From NCBI GenBank assembly GCA_030549775.1, contig CM060174.1, positions 46,604,707-46,668,706 on the forward strand: a stretch of 64,000 nt of DNA. Direction: 5' to 3'. The position numbers and the translations under genes were made by a program. Positions 12,047 to 24,222 of the stretch are shown here, in pieces; the first letter of the stretch is position 1, and each line of letters begins with the position of its first letter. Below the pieces are notes generated by a model. That model saw nothing but the letters and a program-made list of their open reading frames with translations, did not search any database and was not told the DNA's origin. The DNA is from Tamarix chinensis. Taxonomy: Eukaryota > Streptophyta > Magnoliopsida > Caryophyllales > Tamaricaceae.

Positions 12047-14281
12047 GTGGAAAGTTAATTGTTTAGGATAGGATAGGGGGAATGAGAGGGGGATTGAGGT
12101 GGTGGAGGATGTCTTAGGTTGAGAGGGCTGGAATGGTGGTGGTGGCACAGCTAAAGGGGCGGCGCAAGTGGCGGTAGTATGGTGGCCAAAGGTGGTGGAA
12201 AAGAGGAGGGGAGAAGGAGAGGGAGGCAGGGGAAAAGGAAGGTAGAGGGAGGTATATGAGGTTCTATTTGTGGTTTTGGGGGATAGAGGGAGTGGTGGTT
12301 GCAGCGGGAATAGTGGCGGACGGTGGCACGAAGGGCGGCAGTAGGTGAGATGAAGTTGGTCGAATAGCTAACTTTGCACGGATAAGGTGGCTCATATAGG
12401 GATGGTTGAGGGTGGTGAGTGGTACAGTTCGTCGGAGGATGGTACGGGGAGTATTTTGCAAGGTGGTTTGGGTGGCGATGACGGGGTAGACGATTAAACA
12501 GGCGGCGGTGCACAAAGAGAGAAATTTTTTGGGCAAAGAAAAAAGGTTGAATGGGGGTGGTTGAAGGGTATTTATAGGCTATTAATGGGGGAAAATGACA
12601 GAGGGGGAAGATGTTAAGATGATAGCATGCATGGCAGGTCGTCAGTCAGTGGCGTGCGGGTGGTGCAAGCCTGAAAAGTTGCAGTTTGCCAGCTTGAGGA
12701 AGGAGAAAGGAAGGTAGAGAGAAGCACAAATGAGGATAGAGAGAGAATGTGATTGGGTAGAGAAGGGAGAGGTATCAACTGGGAAGAGAGGGAAAGTAGC
12801 AAGCCAGCGTGTGGCATTGCAGAGGTTGTGTGCCTATACGGGAAATAGAGGAAGTTGAGGGGTCGAGGGAAGAAGGAAGTTCGGGGAGAAAGGAAGAAGA
12901 AAGGGTGCAGATCGGTCTGTCCTGGGGAAAAGAAAGAAAGAAAACGGAGGGGGTGGAATGAGCGGTGGGCTTGGGCCATGTGGGAGGAAATGAGAGGAGG
13001 AGGAAGGTTTGGGCCGAGGGGGTGGCTGGCCCAAATCTGGGAGGAAGGAAAAAGAAGGAAAAAAAGGAAAAGGAGAAAGGAGATGAAGGAAAGGAAAAAG
13101 GAAAAAATAGATTAGTTGTGATGTGGTTTTTATCAAAGTAACGGAAGGTTGGATCAAAATTTATATTAGAAGCTCTCACCCATGATATAATGCAAAAAAA
13201 AATGAAGTAATTTGCTGGAGTATAGGTGAAGAAAATGAGTAAACAAGTCGAAGGTACTCGACAGATTTGGACAACCTTCAAATGTGTCGAGTTTGAAGAT
13301 AGGTTGAGGAAGGTTGAATCCCATATTTTCCTTGTTCAATGTCGACCCAAAAGGAAGGATTAGAATTTAGCTAACTTTGCTCAAAGTTTGATAAAAAATT
13401 CTTATTCAAATCTATATACAAAGTTGCACACAAAAAGGTCTTATATAGGGGAAGGAAGGAGTCAGTGGTTAGCTAAACCAACCAATTATTCCTTCTTAAT
13501 CCATCCCATTAATCATAGTTGAATTAAGCCCATATTAACCTTAACCCAAAGCATAATATCATTGGTTAAATGATACTAAGGATAAATATTACAAAGCTAT
13601 ACAATTGACTAAGATACATACATGAAATTATAGCAATACCCTAGCTTACATGAAATACACTTAGGGTTAGGGTTTACAACAAGTTAATACAAATAATGAA
13701 TATCATCACTATATCTTCTTGTTGTAATGTATCATCCCATGTATGTCATAGTCTTACATGCTTTGAATACTTTTACACATCAAAGTGTATGAACATCTTC
13801 TTCTTGCAAATATGTGACATACCTACAAGAATAACTTGAATATTTTTCAATATCAATCATATAAGAATTATCAATAATATTTAACATGATAGGCTCCAAT
13901 ATTAAGAAAGCTAAATCTTCCTTACCTTGAGGAATAATATGACCATGACAATCATTAGGTTCAATAGATGCTCCTACATCAAGTTGGGGGTATTTAGAAC
14001 ATTTTCGTATTTTTGAATATTTAAAATAATATTATTTTAATAAAATAATAAATAAATTCCCTTTTTTAGATTAATTTAGGATTTTTGAAAGACTTTTCCT
14101 AAATTCTATTTTAATTAGCAAAACACTCTAATTTTTTCCAATTAAATTATTTATTATTTTCCTCTTGATTTTGCCTTAAGTAATTCCTTTTAATTTCATT
14201 AAATAATTTATTTAATTATTTTTCCTAATAAATCCTTCTTTTGCCTAAATTCTCTAAATTAGGGTTTTGGGGTATTTTAAT
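12047..14281 (+). repeat. LTR-like block (copy 2)
   Basis: A second purine-rich island (12050-13110) is followed by mixed sequence, by a block read as GGCTCCAATATTAAGAAAGC at about 13892, and by an AT-rich tail (14000-14281). The tail matches copy 1 through TAATTTAGGATTTTTGAAAG and TTTTAATTAGCAAAACACTC, and ends TTTTGGGGTATTTTA. The GGCTCCA block recurs at about 15280. No coding sequence is recognisable. Confidence 0.4.
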
Positions 14282-16897
14282 AGGAGCCATAAACGGTAGG
14301 TTGTGGTGCACGAGCAAACTAGGGTTGAAGACAAGTAGAATTGTGGAAGGGCCAAACTCTGAAGGAGGTCTGATGTATGTGGGAGGATGGGATTCTCAAA
14401 TTTGTGATATTATGGCTTAGTTGTGCTAATATCAATTAGAATAAGCTACAAAAATAATGGATAGATGATAACGGTATTGGAATAAGATAAATTAATGATG
14501 ATGATGATTCGAATAAGATGATTTTGATTCAGTGATGGTGGATGAATGATGATGATGGTTTGAATGTGATGAGTTATTTATGATGTTGATTTGATAATGA
14601 TGTGTTGGTGATGATGATGATTCGAAGGCTAGGGTTTAATGGAAGATAACTTCGTGGATTAGGGTTAGGGTTTAGCTTTAAATTTTAGGGTTAGGGTTTT
14701 GAATGTTAAAACTAGTTTAGGGCTTCAATTAGACTTCAATTTTGGGTGATGTTTGGATGATAATGATGGCTAGAAAAATCTGGATTATGGAAAGAATAAA
14801 GGATAGGACTTACTCTCTAATTCACACAGCTAAAGAGATTAAGATTTTAAAGCTAAATCATTTACATATATTCGATTAATTTTAATTGAACTCACATAAA
14901 ATTCAATTTTGCATTCAAATTTAATATTGATCATCTATGCATACACCATCGTGGCTTTCAATGGCTTATATAACCAACATACCATTTAGCTAAAAAGCAT
15001 AATTCAAAAAGATACCAAGCTAAAAGATATTATGCTACTTTATGCTAACTTTATGCTTTAGCTAATATCCAACCCTACTACTTAATTATATAATTAGCTA
15101 AACGAATAATTTCACACATCCAATATGCAAATATTATCCCCATGCACGTGGTCATGCATTCCATGTATGCCATGAACATGCACGTAGACACTTAGTAGCT
15201 TGTTTGGTACATTTCTAGCAATGTAACCATCCGTTTGTCTTTAATTTTGTGGGAGATATTTTTCAAATAAATAATAATTGGCTCCATAATTATGAAAGCT
15301 AATTCTTGAGTGTTTGCTCCTGCATCAAGGCTGTTGACTAGCTATTGTAGTGATGCTTGTTGGTTGGGATATGATGTGGGAGTGAGTGATGAGAGAGAAA
15401 AAGAAGAGAAGAGAAAGATTGGTTTAGAACTAGAAGAAAGGAAGATAGAGATGAAGAGAAGAGGAAGATAGAGAATTAGGAGAACTGGAAGAGGAAGATG
15501 ACTTAAAAGAGACGACTCTTATCTCTCGCACAAGTCACATAGTCACACTCACACAAGCTAGTAGGCCACAACCCATACACAAACAAAGCAAATGGCCTAT
15601 GAGAAATGAATTTTTGTTCTATTCTGGTCTTGACCAGATTTTTTTAGGTTCGGACTGATTGGACCAAACACTCTAAAACTGGAAGTATAAAGATCGAGGA
15701 CCAAACTGGATACAATACGGTCTATACCAAGATTATTATTTCTTGTCTGGTTCGGTTTGAGATTTTTATTTAGACCAAATTATGCACACCCTTAGTGGCA
15801 AGGAAAGAAACTAGGGCAGATAGGTCGTAAGATGGTGGAGCTGGTAGTGCAATGGCTTCAATGGAGGTAAGGAAAAAGGAAACCAAAGGAAGGGGAGAGA
15901 AGAAGAAATAAATGAAGAAGAAGAGGTAGGGAGGAAATTAGAGGGGGTTAGATAGACATAAGGGAATGCATGTGTGTATATGTAAGCACAGATGGTCAGG
16001 GATGAAGGGGAGGAAAATCGATGGGGGAAATGGGCTATTTTAGTTGTGCAAGTAGGCAAGCAAGTGTAGGTGGTGGCAGGGGCCTCGAAGATGGTGTAAG
16101 TAGGTTAGGGCAGAGGCAGAGGTAGAGGGGGAGATTGGTATGCATGTTGGGTAAAGGGTTGGTGTAGGAGCCAAGAATGGGATGAAAGGGACACGATGAG
16201 GGAGTGTATAGGGGTTATTTGGCTAGGAAAGGAAAGGAAGCTGGCATGCATCCATGGGGTAGGGGTTGGTTTAGTGTTATAGAGGGGCATGCTGTGTGTA
16301 GAGGATATGAAGAGGGTTAGGGGTATGTTTGGGTGTTCTAGGCACAAACAGGGATAAAAAGAAAGAAAGAAAGAAAGAAAGAAGAAATGGGGGGCTAGGC
16401 TTTAGGCATAGGATGGGAGGAGGGAAGAAGGAAAAGGATAGAAGATAAGATGGGTTAGCTAGGCCAACCGAGGAGAAGAGAAGAAAAGGAGAATGGGTTG
16501 GGGCGGCTAGGAAAGGAGAAAAAAGAAAGGAGAAGAAAAGGGAAAAGAGAAAAGAAAGAAAAAAAAGGGCAAAGGGAAATTAATAAGAAGGAAAAAGAAA
16601 ATAAATTTAGGGTTAGAATTAGAATTAGAATCAGGTTACATTTAGGTTAAGATAATATTAATTTATCTGGGTGTAATGTATCTAATTAGAAAAATAAACT
16701 AGGTAAAATTATTGGTTTATGGTGGATTTAAATAAAAGAAAAAGATAACATAATTAGAATAATTTATTAAATATTTTATTTGGATTTGAAGGTCAAGAGT
16801 TAGCAAGACTAATTAAGCTAATATTTAAGGATTAAGTTGTTGGATAAAAGGCTAAACTTTTAAAATTAGGGTTATGAAAATTTAAGGTATTACACAC
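14282..16897 (+). repeat. LTR-like block (copy 3) with GAT-rich and purine-rich stretches
   Basis: The parts are a GATGAT-rich stretch (14400-14640), two short telomere-like TTAGGG patches (14660-14700), the GGCTCCATAATTATGAAAGC block (about 15280), purine-rich DNA (15360-15520 and 15790-16600, with (GAAA)n near 16360), and an AT-rich tail ending GGTATTACA at about 16888-16896. The parts and their order match copies 1 and 2 loosely. No gene is visible. Confidence 0.35.
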
Positions 16898-17049
16898 CTT
16901 CTTTCTTATGCTGGTCATGCACAATTACAAAAATCAATAGTGCTTAGCATGGAAATGTACTGGAGCAAGGTTTTCACTCTCCCTCAAAAGCTTATACATA
17001 GGTGCTCATGGCACTTGCAACAGGTGCTCATGGCACTTGCAACAGGTGC

Positions 17050-17670
17050 TCAAGTTGCAGCCAATGTTTTTAAACCCGTACCAGAGCTCTTTCTCGAATT
17101 TAAATTTTAACATTGCAGATGATCACTATAGTATCCACAAGGCTTATGAATACTTGAGACATAAGAACCATATGGTTTGGAGGTACTCTTTGATATAGAG
17201 TAATCATACTGCACCTAAACATCAGTTTCTTATGTGGTTATCAATACATGGGAGATTGCTAAATGGGTTTTCCCACTAATTTAAAATGTATGATGTATTC
17301 TAATAGGGGTAGAGACCCCTTCTCACCTCTTCTTTGATTGTCCATACATCTTAGATGTATGGAACAAAATCGGAAAAAACCTTTGATTGTTATAGATATA
17401 ATAAAATCGTCTTCTAGAGACATGACACTATAAAAAGGACTTGGTAACCTTAAGAAACAAAAGTTGTATACATGTTATGTCACCTTTGTTGCCTTCTTTT
17501 ATATGAAAGGTCTTTTCAAAATTTTAAAAATCATTATGATACAAGTGCTTCAATTTTGGTAGATGCGTTTCTTTTTGTTGAAATCATAAATATGCATAGT
17601 AGAAAGGATGATGCATTGATGCCATGTTGGTGTCATATACCTAGTGGTTCTCTTAGTTTGGATATATAAT
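17050..17670 (+). pseudogene. LINE (L1-type) 3' fragment with zf-RVT domain relic
   Basis: The frame reads YSIHKAYEYLRHKNHMVWRY, a broken stretch, then PKHQFLMWLSIHGRLLNGF, and after further decay an HLF-like end. This fits the zinc-binding zf-RVT domain found after reverse transcriptase in plant L1-type LINEs (typical pattern W...P.h.f.lWl...grL.T). At 17472-17669 the open piece contains LLYERSFQNFKN, like the IW.ERN.R.F segment that closes such proteins. RT itself is absent, consistent with a 5'-truncated LINE. At 17005-17050 the word GGTGCTCATGGCACTTGCAA is directly repeated. Confidence 0.5.
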
Positions 17671-18099
17671 CTTTAGGTTAAGATTAATTGACGGTTGTAA
17701 CTTTTCATTTGGTATTAAATAAAATTTTATTACTTACCCAAATAAAAATGAGTCATTTCATATACCATAAATATCCACCATTGATTTCAAAAGATATAAA
17801 TACCTTTAATATTAATATTCATAAATCTTAACCCTTAGCGTCTAATATTAATAATTCTTAAACCCTTATTTTCTTAAAAGATAAATGACCTCCCTTCGTT
17901 TCCAAGCGTGAGATGCACACATGGAAATTTCAATTTACACCATCGCTAAACAGAATGGCAACCGTTGGTTGAAAAAAAAAACAAAATGAATCTACACCGT
18001 CCAATTAAATTAGTTAGTTGCCTGATGATCCCTGCTGTTCTTTTTCCTTGCATACCCCTTAAATAATCCCACCGACCTCCCTTCCAATCTTAGCCTTTC
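17671..18099. other. Unassigned intergenic DNA
   Basis: AT-rich sequence without recognisable genes, ending just before a MITE-like element. Confidence 0.5.
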
Positions 18100-18560
18100 G
18101 GCTCCGTTTGGATTGGGGTGAATCGAGATAGGGGTAAACATTAAAAATTAACCTAGATGAAGGGAATGAAGGTGAATCGGGGTGAATATTTTAAAATTTT
18201 GTTTGGATGATATTAACCTAACCTGGGTGAATCGGGGTGAATGTTTTAAAATTTTCGTTTAAATTAAGGTGAATGAAGATTATAATAATAAAATAAATGA
18301 TATTTATATCCTTATATTAAATAAATAAGTTATATTGAGGGGTATTTTGGTCCTATCAAGTCAAAATTTTACTTATTCTTTTACATTCACCTCCGTTACC
18401 CCCGAAATCGGAGGTTAATAAAAATGAGGTTAATCGAGGTGAATGGAGGTGAAACATTAACCTCGATTCACCCAAATAAAATTATTAACGTGATATCCAA
18501 ATAGGGTGAATCACTTTATTCACATCCATTAACCTCCTTCCACCTCAAAACAAACGGACC
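18100..18560. mobile_element. MITE-like foldback element, about 461 bp
   Basis: The left end GGCTCCGTTTGGATTGGGGT and the reverse complement of the right end, GGTCCGTTTGTTTTGAGGTG, form imperfect terminal inverted repeats. Inside, GGGTGAATCG-type words on the left are mirrored by CGATTCACCC-type words on the right, so the whole element can fold back. It has no coding capacity. Ends of the form GGnnCCGTTTGG are common in plant MITEs. I could not find a clean target-site duplication, so superfamily is left open. Confidence 0.6.
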
Positions 18561-20395
18561 ATTCGTTTTCATTAACACAAATCAGGACTGTATACTACTC
18601 CTACCATAGTGCCTAGCACAATCCGATATCTCAGTAAGTCAGAAAAATGGGTTCTGGACGGCGTGTGCAGCTCGGACTCGGACTCTTCCTACCTTCCTCC
18701 TTAGTCCTTACTTACCTAGTCTGCCACGCTTCTGACAATCTCTAGGCAAGGTTAGAGAGCTACCTATCCGTCTCCTCATCTCGTCTCAATTTTTTTTTGG
18801 TTGGTTCTGTCATTTTTTGCCTTTCTGAAATTATTTCGAATTGAATCACGGTTTTTGAGCGAGTAAATCTTTGTTTTGTTTGATATCTATGATTCTCTTT
18901 AGCGTTGAACAACAACTCGCTACAACTTATTCTTACAGCTAGTCGCTTGGTTGCACCTGTTCAAAGTCGTCTCCACTTGTAACTACAGGTTTTTAACATC
19001 TTATCTGGACTTTTGATTCCTATTTTTAATAATTTTGTCTCATTTTAGAATGGCGTTTATTGCTCCTTATTCGAGATTTAGCATTTCTGTCAAATACAAT
19101 ATGGTTCTCAGTATAGATCTGGTTGCATGCAATTGCAAACACACTGATCTATGAGAAAAGCGTCTGATCTATGTACAATTACTTATCTTTGTACGTTCAA
19201 TAAATTTTATTTTCCAAAATTTTACCCTTAATTAAAAAGTCCATAGATTATGGGCAATGTATCATTCTGCTCATCCGGAGGTGAAAGCGACGTAAATTGC
19301 TCGTATGGTATGTTTATTTTGGTTGTTTTAAAATTTATTCTTTATTTTTTGAATTTGTGTAGAATATCGCTATTTTTTTTTTTCCTTTTTGAAATAGGTT
19401 CTGTTTTAAAAAAATCGACCTGCTTCAGTTCTACTTCTAATCTGGTTTGTAATAGGTTTTTTGATGCCTGATAATTTATATTTTTGAAATAGGTAGCTTA
19501 ATGCTCTGTTTGGTGCCTGATAATTTTATTTTTTGCATGTGGTTTTCATGTTTCTTCATAGCTTGCTTAGTAGAACAACCGATAATATGTTGCCTGCTTA
19601 CTGTTTTGTTGCTCATATTTTGTTTATTACATATTTTTATATTTTCTTCACAAATCTCTTAATTTGTGTTGAACATAATGATATTGCAATAATAGAACAG
19701 AAGTTAAACAGCATGAGTTTTGCGTATAATTAATTGAGGACGGATTTAAAATAAAAATAAAAATAATAGGAATTAACCTATGACGCTAGATGTTTAAATT
19801 TTGCTTCTGCTTTTGGTTTTTTGCCCTTCACTTTATGGTATATATTTTAATTTTTAATAGAATGCAGCTTAATTCTTGAAAACTGCGTCTCAAATTATGA
19901 TAATATTTTTATTTAATCCTTTTTAAGAAGTTACTTTCTGTGATATATTTATAGCGCCAAAATATCTAGGAATATATATTGAAACTAAAGAAACTTAATA
20001 TTCTATGATATATTTTTGAATGCTCTTTCCTTGTTTCCATATGATGGATCTTGATTAATCAAAGCTTTAAAATCCATGCTCTTTTGAATGTGTTGATTTC
20101 AATGAGATTAGAAAATAAAAGCATCATTGAAGTGCTTGCTTGCAAGTATGAGAGTAGTTATTCAAGAAATTCTTTAATTTGAGATTTGAATAAAAATAAG
20201 TAGAGAATTCAAAAAGCATGAAGTATTGACCTTTTTTCTTGATAATGACTGAACCTTATGGAAGCTAAGTGAGGAAGTTGGACGGGAGAGTGTAATTTAT
20301 AGAAATTATTTTGGTGGGAAATTGTCTTCCCAAAATTTGAGTATGATAAAATTCGAGCATGATCTTATTTGAGAAGCTGGAGGAGTGCAGCAATA
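18561..20395. other. Unassigned DNA; possible 5' region of a host transcript
   Basis: Pyrimidine-rich patches near 18660-18800 and an AC-AG/GT-like junction near 18985 resemble plant 5' UTR and splice sites, but no coding exon could be recognised. A 32-codon frame at 18647-18745 starts MGSGRRVQLGLGLFLPSS and has a hydrophobic core like a signal peptide. It is too short to support a gene. The rest (19000-20395) is AT-rich with T-rich tracts, compatible with intron or intergenic DNA. Confidence 0.3.
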
Positions 20396-20400
20396 GTACT
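20396..20400. repeat. Left target-site duplication of the Reina-like element (GTACT)
   Basis: GTACT directly precedes the 5' LTR; GTACC at 28561-28565 directly follows the 3' LTR. Four of five bases match, as expected for an aged 5-bp duplication. Confidence 0.7.
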
Positions 20401-20823
20401 TGAAACAGCCTAATCCATTGGTGGTGATGCTTTTGGACTTACAGCAGCTCCAACAAGGTGCAAGGGGCCGTCAAGTCCCCAGCAAGGCTTCTCGACTGAT
20501 TGATTGTGCTGTTGCTGCCTATCCTTATAAACCAAATATTTTTCTCTACTTTATCTTTTTAGCTAATTATCACCTTTCTGTTATTACGCTTAGTAACGTG
20601 TAGTCTTACTAATGGCTGCTAGGAAGGTTGTTAGAGCCTAGCATGTGTTGGCAATCTCTGTGATAGTCTGTTATGATAGATGTAATCTAGCAAGTATATA
20701 GATCCAACATTTATCAATGAAATGGTAGAGAAGCATTTAGCTGGAATTCCCTTGTCTAGAGTCCTTCTCCATCTCCACTTCTTTCTGGAGCTTTATTCAT
20801 GCTTGAAGTGGGTAGCACCATCA
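20401..20823 (+). repeat. 5' LTR of the Reina-like element
   Basis: 423 bp, from TGAAACAGCC to CACCATCA, matching 27663-28560 once the insertion in that copy is removed. The internal region after it opens TTTGGTGCTTTCAGTGAGAG, where a primer-binding site should lie; I could not assign a tRNA. Confidence 0.85.
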
Positions 20824-20839
20824 TTTGGTGCTTTCAGTG

Positions 20840-21690
20840 AGAGGCCATGGTCAAGGATGATGCACATAATATCAAATCCAAAAGCACTGATGAAACTCTA
20901 AACCAAATCAGAGAAACCCTCCAAAACCACGAAACAAGCATTGCTACCCTCACCTAGACCATGAATAACCAGTTTGCCGAAATTATCCGAAGGTTAGAAG
21001 GTAACAACACTACCCCTAACCCAACAGTGCCTCAATTGCCTGCCATTCTAGCCGCACCCTCCACTAAAAATTTTGTACCCACAACCATTACTGTCAAGCC
21101 TCCAAAATGTGAACTCAGTACTTTCGATGGATCGAATCCGTTGGAATGGATATTTTAGGCCGAGCGGTACTTCACTTTCCACAATACATCCGACAAGCAA
21201 CGAGTTGATCTTGCTAGTTTTTACATGACCGGACAAGCCTTTAGCTAGTTTCAATGGATGTATCGGAACCGCCAACTCTGTTCCTGGAAATCTCTCACTT
21301 GCGCCAAGGAACAAAGGTTTGGATCATCTCCATTTGATAACCCTCAAGCTACCTTGTTTAAGTTAAAACAAATTGGATCAGTTGAAGATTATCAATCCCT
21401 ATTTGAAAGTACCAGCAACCGGATTACAAATTTACCACCGGATTACAAATTTACCACCGGATGCCCTCATAAATGGTTTCCTCTCAAGCTAGAAACCACC
21501 AATAAGGAACGAATTGGCTATTCTCAATTGAAACCTAAATCCAAGAAATTCACCACCACAAAATACTTTACCACCCATCCGAAGGCTCAGCTCGGAAGAA
21601 CATAAGTATTGGAGAGCACATGGTTTATGCTTTAATTGTGATGAAAAATACCATCCAAGCCACAAGTGTAAAAGTCCACGAATTTTACTC
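20840..21690 (+). pseudogene. Gag relic of the Reina-like element
   Basis: From about 20846 the frame reads KDDAHNIKSKSTDETLNQI, then a coiled-coil-like stretch, then the retrotransposon Gag core (CELSTFDGSNPLEWIF, AERYFTFHNTSDKQRVDLAS, FKLKQIGSVEDYQSLFE). It ends with a CCHC zinc knuckle, CFNCDEKYHPSHKC, at about 21634-21675. Stops occur at about 20956, 21156 and 21246, and several frames are used. Gag would have formed the particle and packaged RNA. The zinc knuckle keeps all four ligands. Confidence 0.75.
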
Positions 21691-22687
21691 TTAATGCTCG
21701 AGGAACCACTGGGAATTGAATTAAACCTTGAGGAACCCACTGAATCACCAGACTCATCACTAGAAGTTGAGCCTGCAGTATCGATGCAAGCCATGACGGG
21801 TGCATCGCACCTTAAATCTCTCTGGTTGCTAGCCACCATACACCATCACCCAATTTCTGTTTTAGTTGACACGGGCAGTACACACAACTTCCTCCACCCA
21901 CGCATAATTCGGTTTCTGGGTATTCCGGTGGACAAACAACATGGGTTCATTGTCACTGTGGGAAATGGAGACAAGATTCATACCCAGGGTGTGTGTCAAG
22001 GAGTAACCATGGTGATATAGGGGCATGTGTTCAATGTTGATTTTCATTCATTACTGCTTGCTGGAGCCAACACTGTTTTGGGCGTTCAGTGGCTAGAAGC
22101 TTTAGGGCCAGTCACAATAGATCACAAAAAGATGACTCTGGCATTTGAACATGATGGACAGACTATTAAGCTCATAGGCCTGAATACCTCTACTAGCCCA
22201 TATCTCATTACACCCCAACATCTTAAAAGACATCAATCCACCTGCTCCCTTTCAGCCTACTTCCGCTTGGAGCTTACTGACTCTGGGTCGATGGCCCATA
22301 CCCCAGCCTCAGCTTTACATCATCAGATTTAGCACATATTGGACGAGTATGGCTCCATTTTTGGCATACCTAATGAGCTTACTCCTGATCGTGCTTTGGA
22401 CCACCATATAAGTCTTTACCCACATACTCAACCCTTCGACGTTAAACCTTATTGGTGCCCATATTTAAAAAAAAAAATGAAATTGAAAAGCAAATCCAAG
22501 AGATGCTCCAAGCTAAAATCATTCAACCCTCCACAAGTCCTTTTTCCTACCCGGTCATCTTGGTCAAGAAGAAGGATGGAACATGGCGTTTTTGTGTTGA
22601 CTATTGGGCACTTAATGCCATTACTATAAAGGATAGGTTCCCAATTCCTACAGTGGATGAGTTACTAGAATTGCATAGGGCTACCTA
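21690..22687 (+). pseudogene. Protease and 5' part of reverse transcriptase, cut by a hAT-like insertion
   Basis: The aspartic protease is intact at its active site, VLVDTGSTHNFLHPRIIRFL (about 21862-21920). A stop at 22018 and another at 22330 follow. RT starts in a shifted frame: [20 protein letters not shown], then [20 protein letters not shown] and [19 protein letters not shown]. At this point (22687) the coding sequence is interrupted by a 1.5-kb element and resumes at 24231 with [13 protein letters not shown]. An A-run near 22468-22477 is the likely site of the frameshift. Confidence 0.8.
22680..22687. repeat. 8-bp TSD GCTACCTA (second copy 24223-24230)
   Basis: Identical direct repeats on both sides of the 1535-bp element; removing one copy and the element restores the uninterrupted RT reading at this point. 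Confidence 0.85.
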
Positions 22688-24222
22688 CATGGAATGAAAT
22701 CGCGGGTCCGATATTGCGTATCGGCCGCAATTTCGCGGAATCGGTGCCTGCCGCGACGCGAAACAACCGAAACGCGACGGAGGGAGAAATTCACGACGAT
22801 GTCGCCGATATTTCGGCGCAATATCGGATGTTGGAAAATATCGGCGATATTGTCCGAAATATCGGTGACCCTACAGTAACTAGCAGTTATTGATGGAAGA
22901 AAGGAAAAAACACTAACCCGCAACCCGAAACCGTAGAATCGGGCGGCGAGCGGCGGACGACAACTGGCGAGCGGCGGACGGCGACTGGCCAGCGGCAGAC
23001 GACGAGCGGCGAACGGTGACCAATAGCTGTAACCTTGGATTGGAGGTGTGGCCGTGTGGGAACTCTGGAACTCGAAGCGGAAGTCTGCTAACAGGACGAC
23101 CGGAAGATTCGAGCTGCTCGAGCACTCGAGGTCGAAGTCGAGCACTTCGGAAGAGTCGAGCAGCTCGAGTACTCGAGGTCGAACTTCGAAGTCGAGCACT
23201 CTGGAGTCTGGAACATAGAATGAAATCGCGTATTTTCATGTAGCACTCGAGGAAGAGTCTGGACCGTCGAAGCCTATGACTTATAAGATATTAGCTTATA
23301 ACTGAGTCTGAGAGTTTGACACTTTGACTTTGAGAATTGATACTCTAGTACAGTAACCACCGATATTAGCTTATAACTTATAAGATACATCACAGTAAAC
23401 GGTCGAACTACCTCAACAATTAGTAATTTAGTATAAATATTTCTTATTTAGTAAATATAAAATATTTAAATAATTTATGTTGAATTATGCTACTAATATG
23501 CTATAATATTATTTCTTTTTTATTAATTAACTAACTAATTTACTTAACTTATGTTATCTAGTTTTTATTAATTAACTATTATTTATTAGTTAAATAATAT
23601 ATTAATATATTGCTAATTTTCATATGCTATGTATATGAATTTTTTAAATAAAATATTAATACTTAGCCTAGTAATGATGTGATATTAATAATTAATTAAA
23701 TTAGTATATGGATAAATTAATACTTATAATTATTATAATTTAAATATATTGTTAATATATGCAGTTATGTACTATAATAAATTAATAACGGTTTATTATT
23801 AATAATTTTGTATGATTATTGAATACTAATTAGTTAAGTAATTTTAATATTAATTAAATTAATACATGGTTAAAATTAATAGATGGATAATAAGTTATTT
23901 ATAAATTTTCATATAATAAATTTATAACATATAATTTAACATATAATAACTTATTATTTATTAATTAGCAAAAGTAGTGTTGTTAGAATAATTTAACATA
24001 TAATAAGTCATTTAAAGACTTCTAATATAACATATAACCTTCATGCATAGTTGTATAAGTAATTAAATGATGAATAAATACCATTTAATCCATATTGTGA
24101 AAAAAAAATTAGAAATCACGCCGCGACGGCCGCGACACATAATTTATTGACCGCGACACTCCGATACCGCGACACCGCGACCGCGACCGCAATCGCGACC
24201 GCGACCGCGGTTTTATTGTATG
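22688..24222. mobile_element. Non-autonomous hAT-like element, 1535 bp, inside RT
   Basis: Perfect 8-bp duplications GCTACCTA flank it (22680-22687 and 24223-24230). The termini form an imperfect inverted repeat: left CATGGAATGAAATCGCGG, and the right end reverse-complemented CATACAATAAAACCGCGG (14 of 18 match). An 8-bp TSD plus CA...TG ends points to the hAT superfamily. There is no transposase. The left part has ATATCGGCGATAT palindromes and a CTCGAG-rich patch; the middle is very AT-rich; the right end is a run of CGCGAC repeats. Confidence 0.8.

Noticed and set aside
10363..13281. Many open frames on both strands (Gly/Arg/Lys-rich one way, Phe/Ser/Pro-rich the other)
   Set aside because: Purine-rich DNA rarely contains stops in several frames; no conserved motif.
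14650..14700. TTAGGG-type words suggesting an interstitial telomere
   Set aside because: Only a few imperfect units, interrupted; the same phrase is common as gene-like AT-rich background.
15811..16347. Minus-strand Ser/Pro-rich frames
   Set aside because: Same compositional effect in a purine-rich LTR-like block.
18647..18745. 32-codon frame with a signal-peptide-like core
   Set aside because: Too short, no conservation evidence, and no downstream exon recognised.
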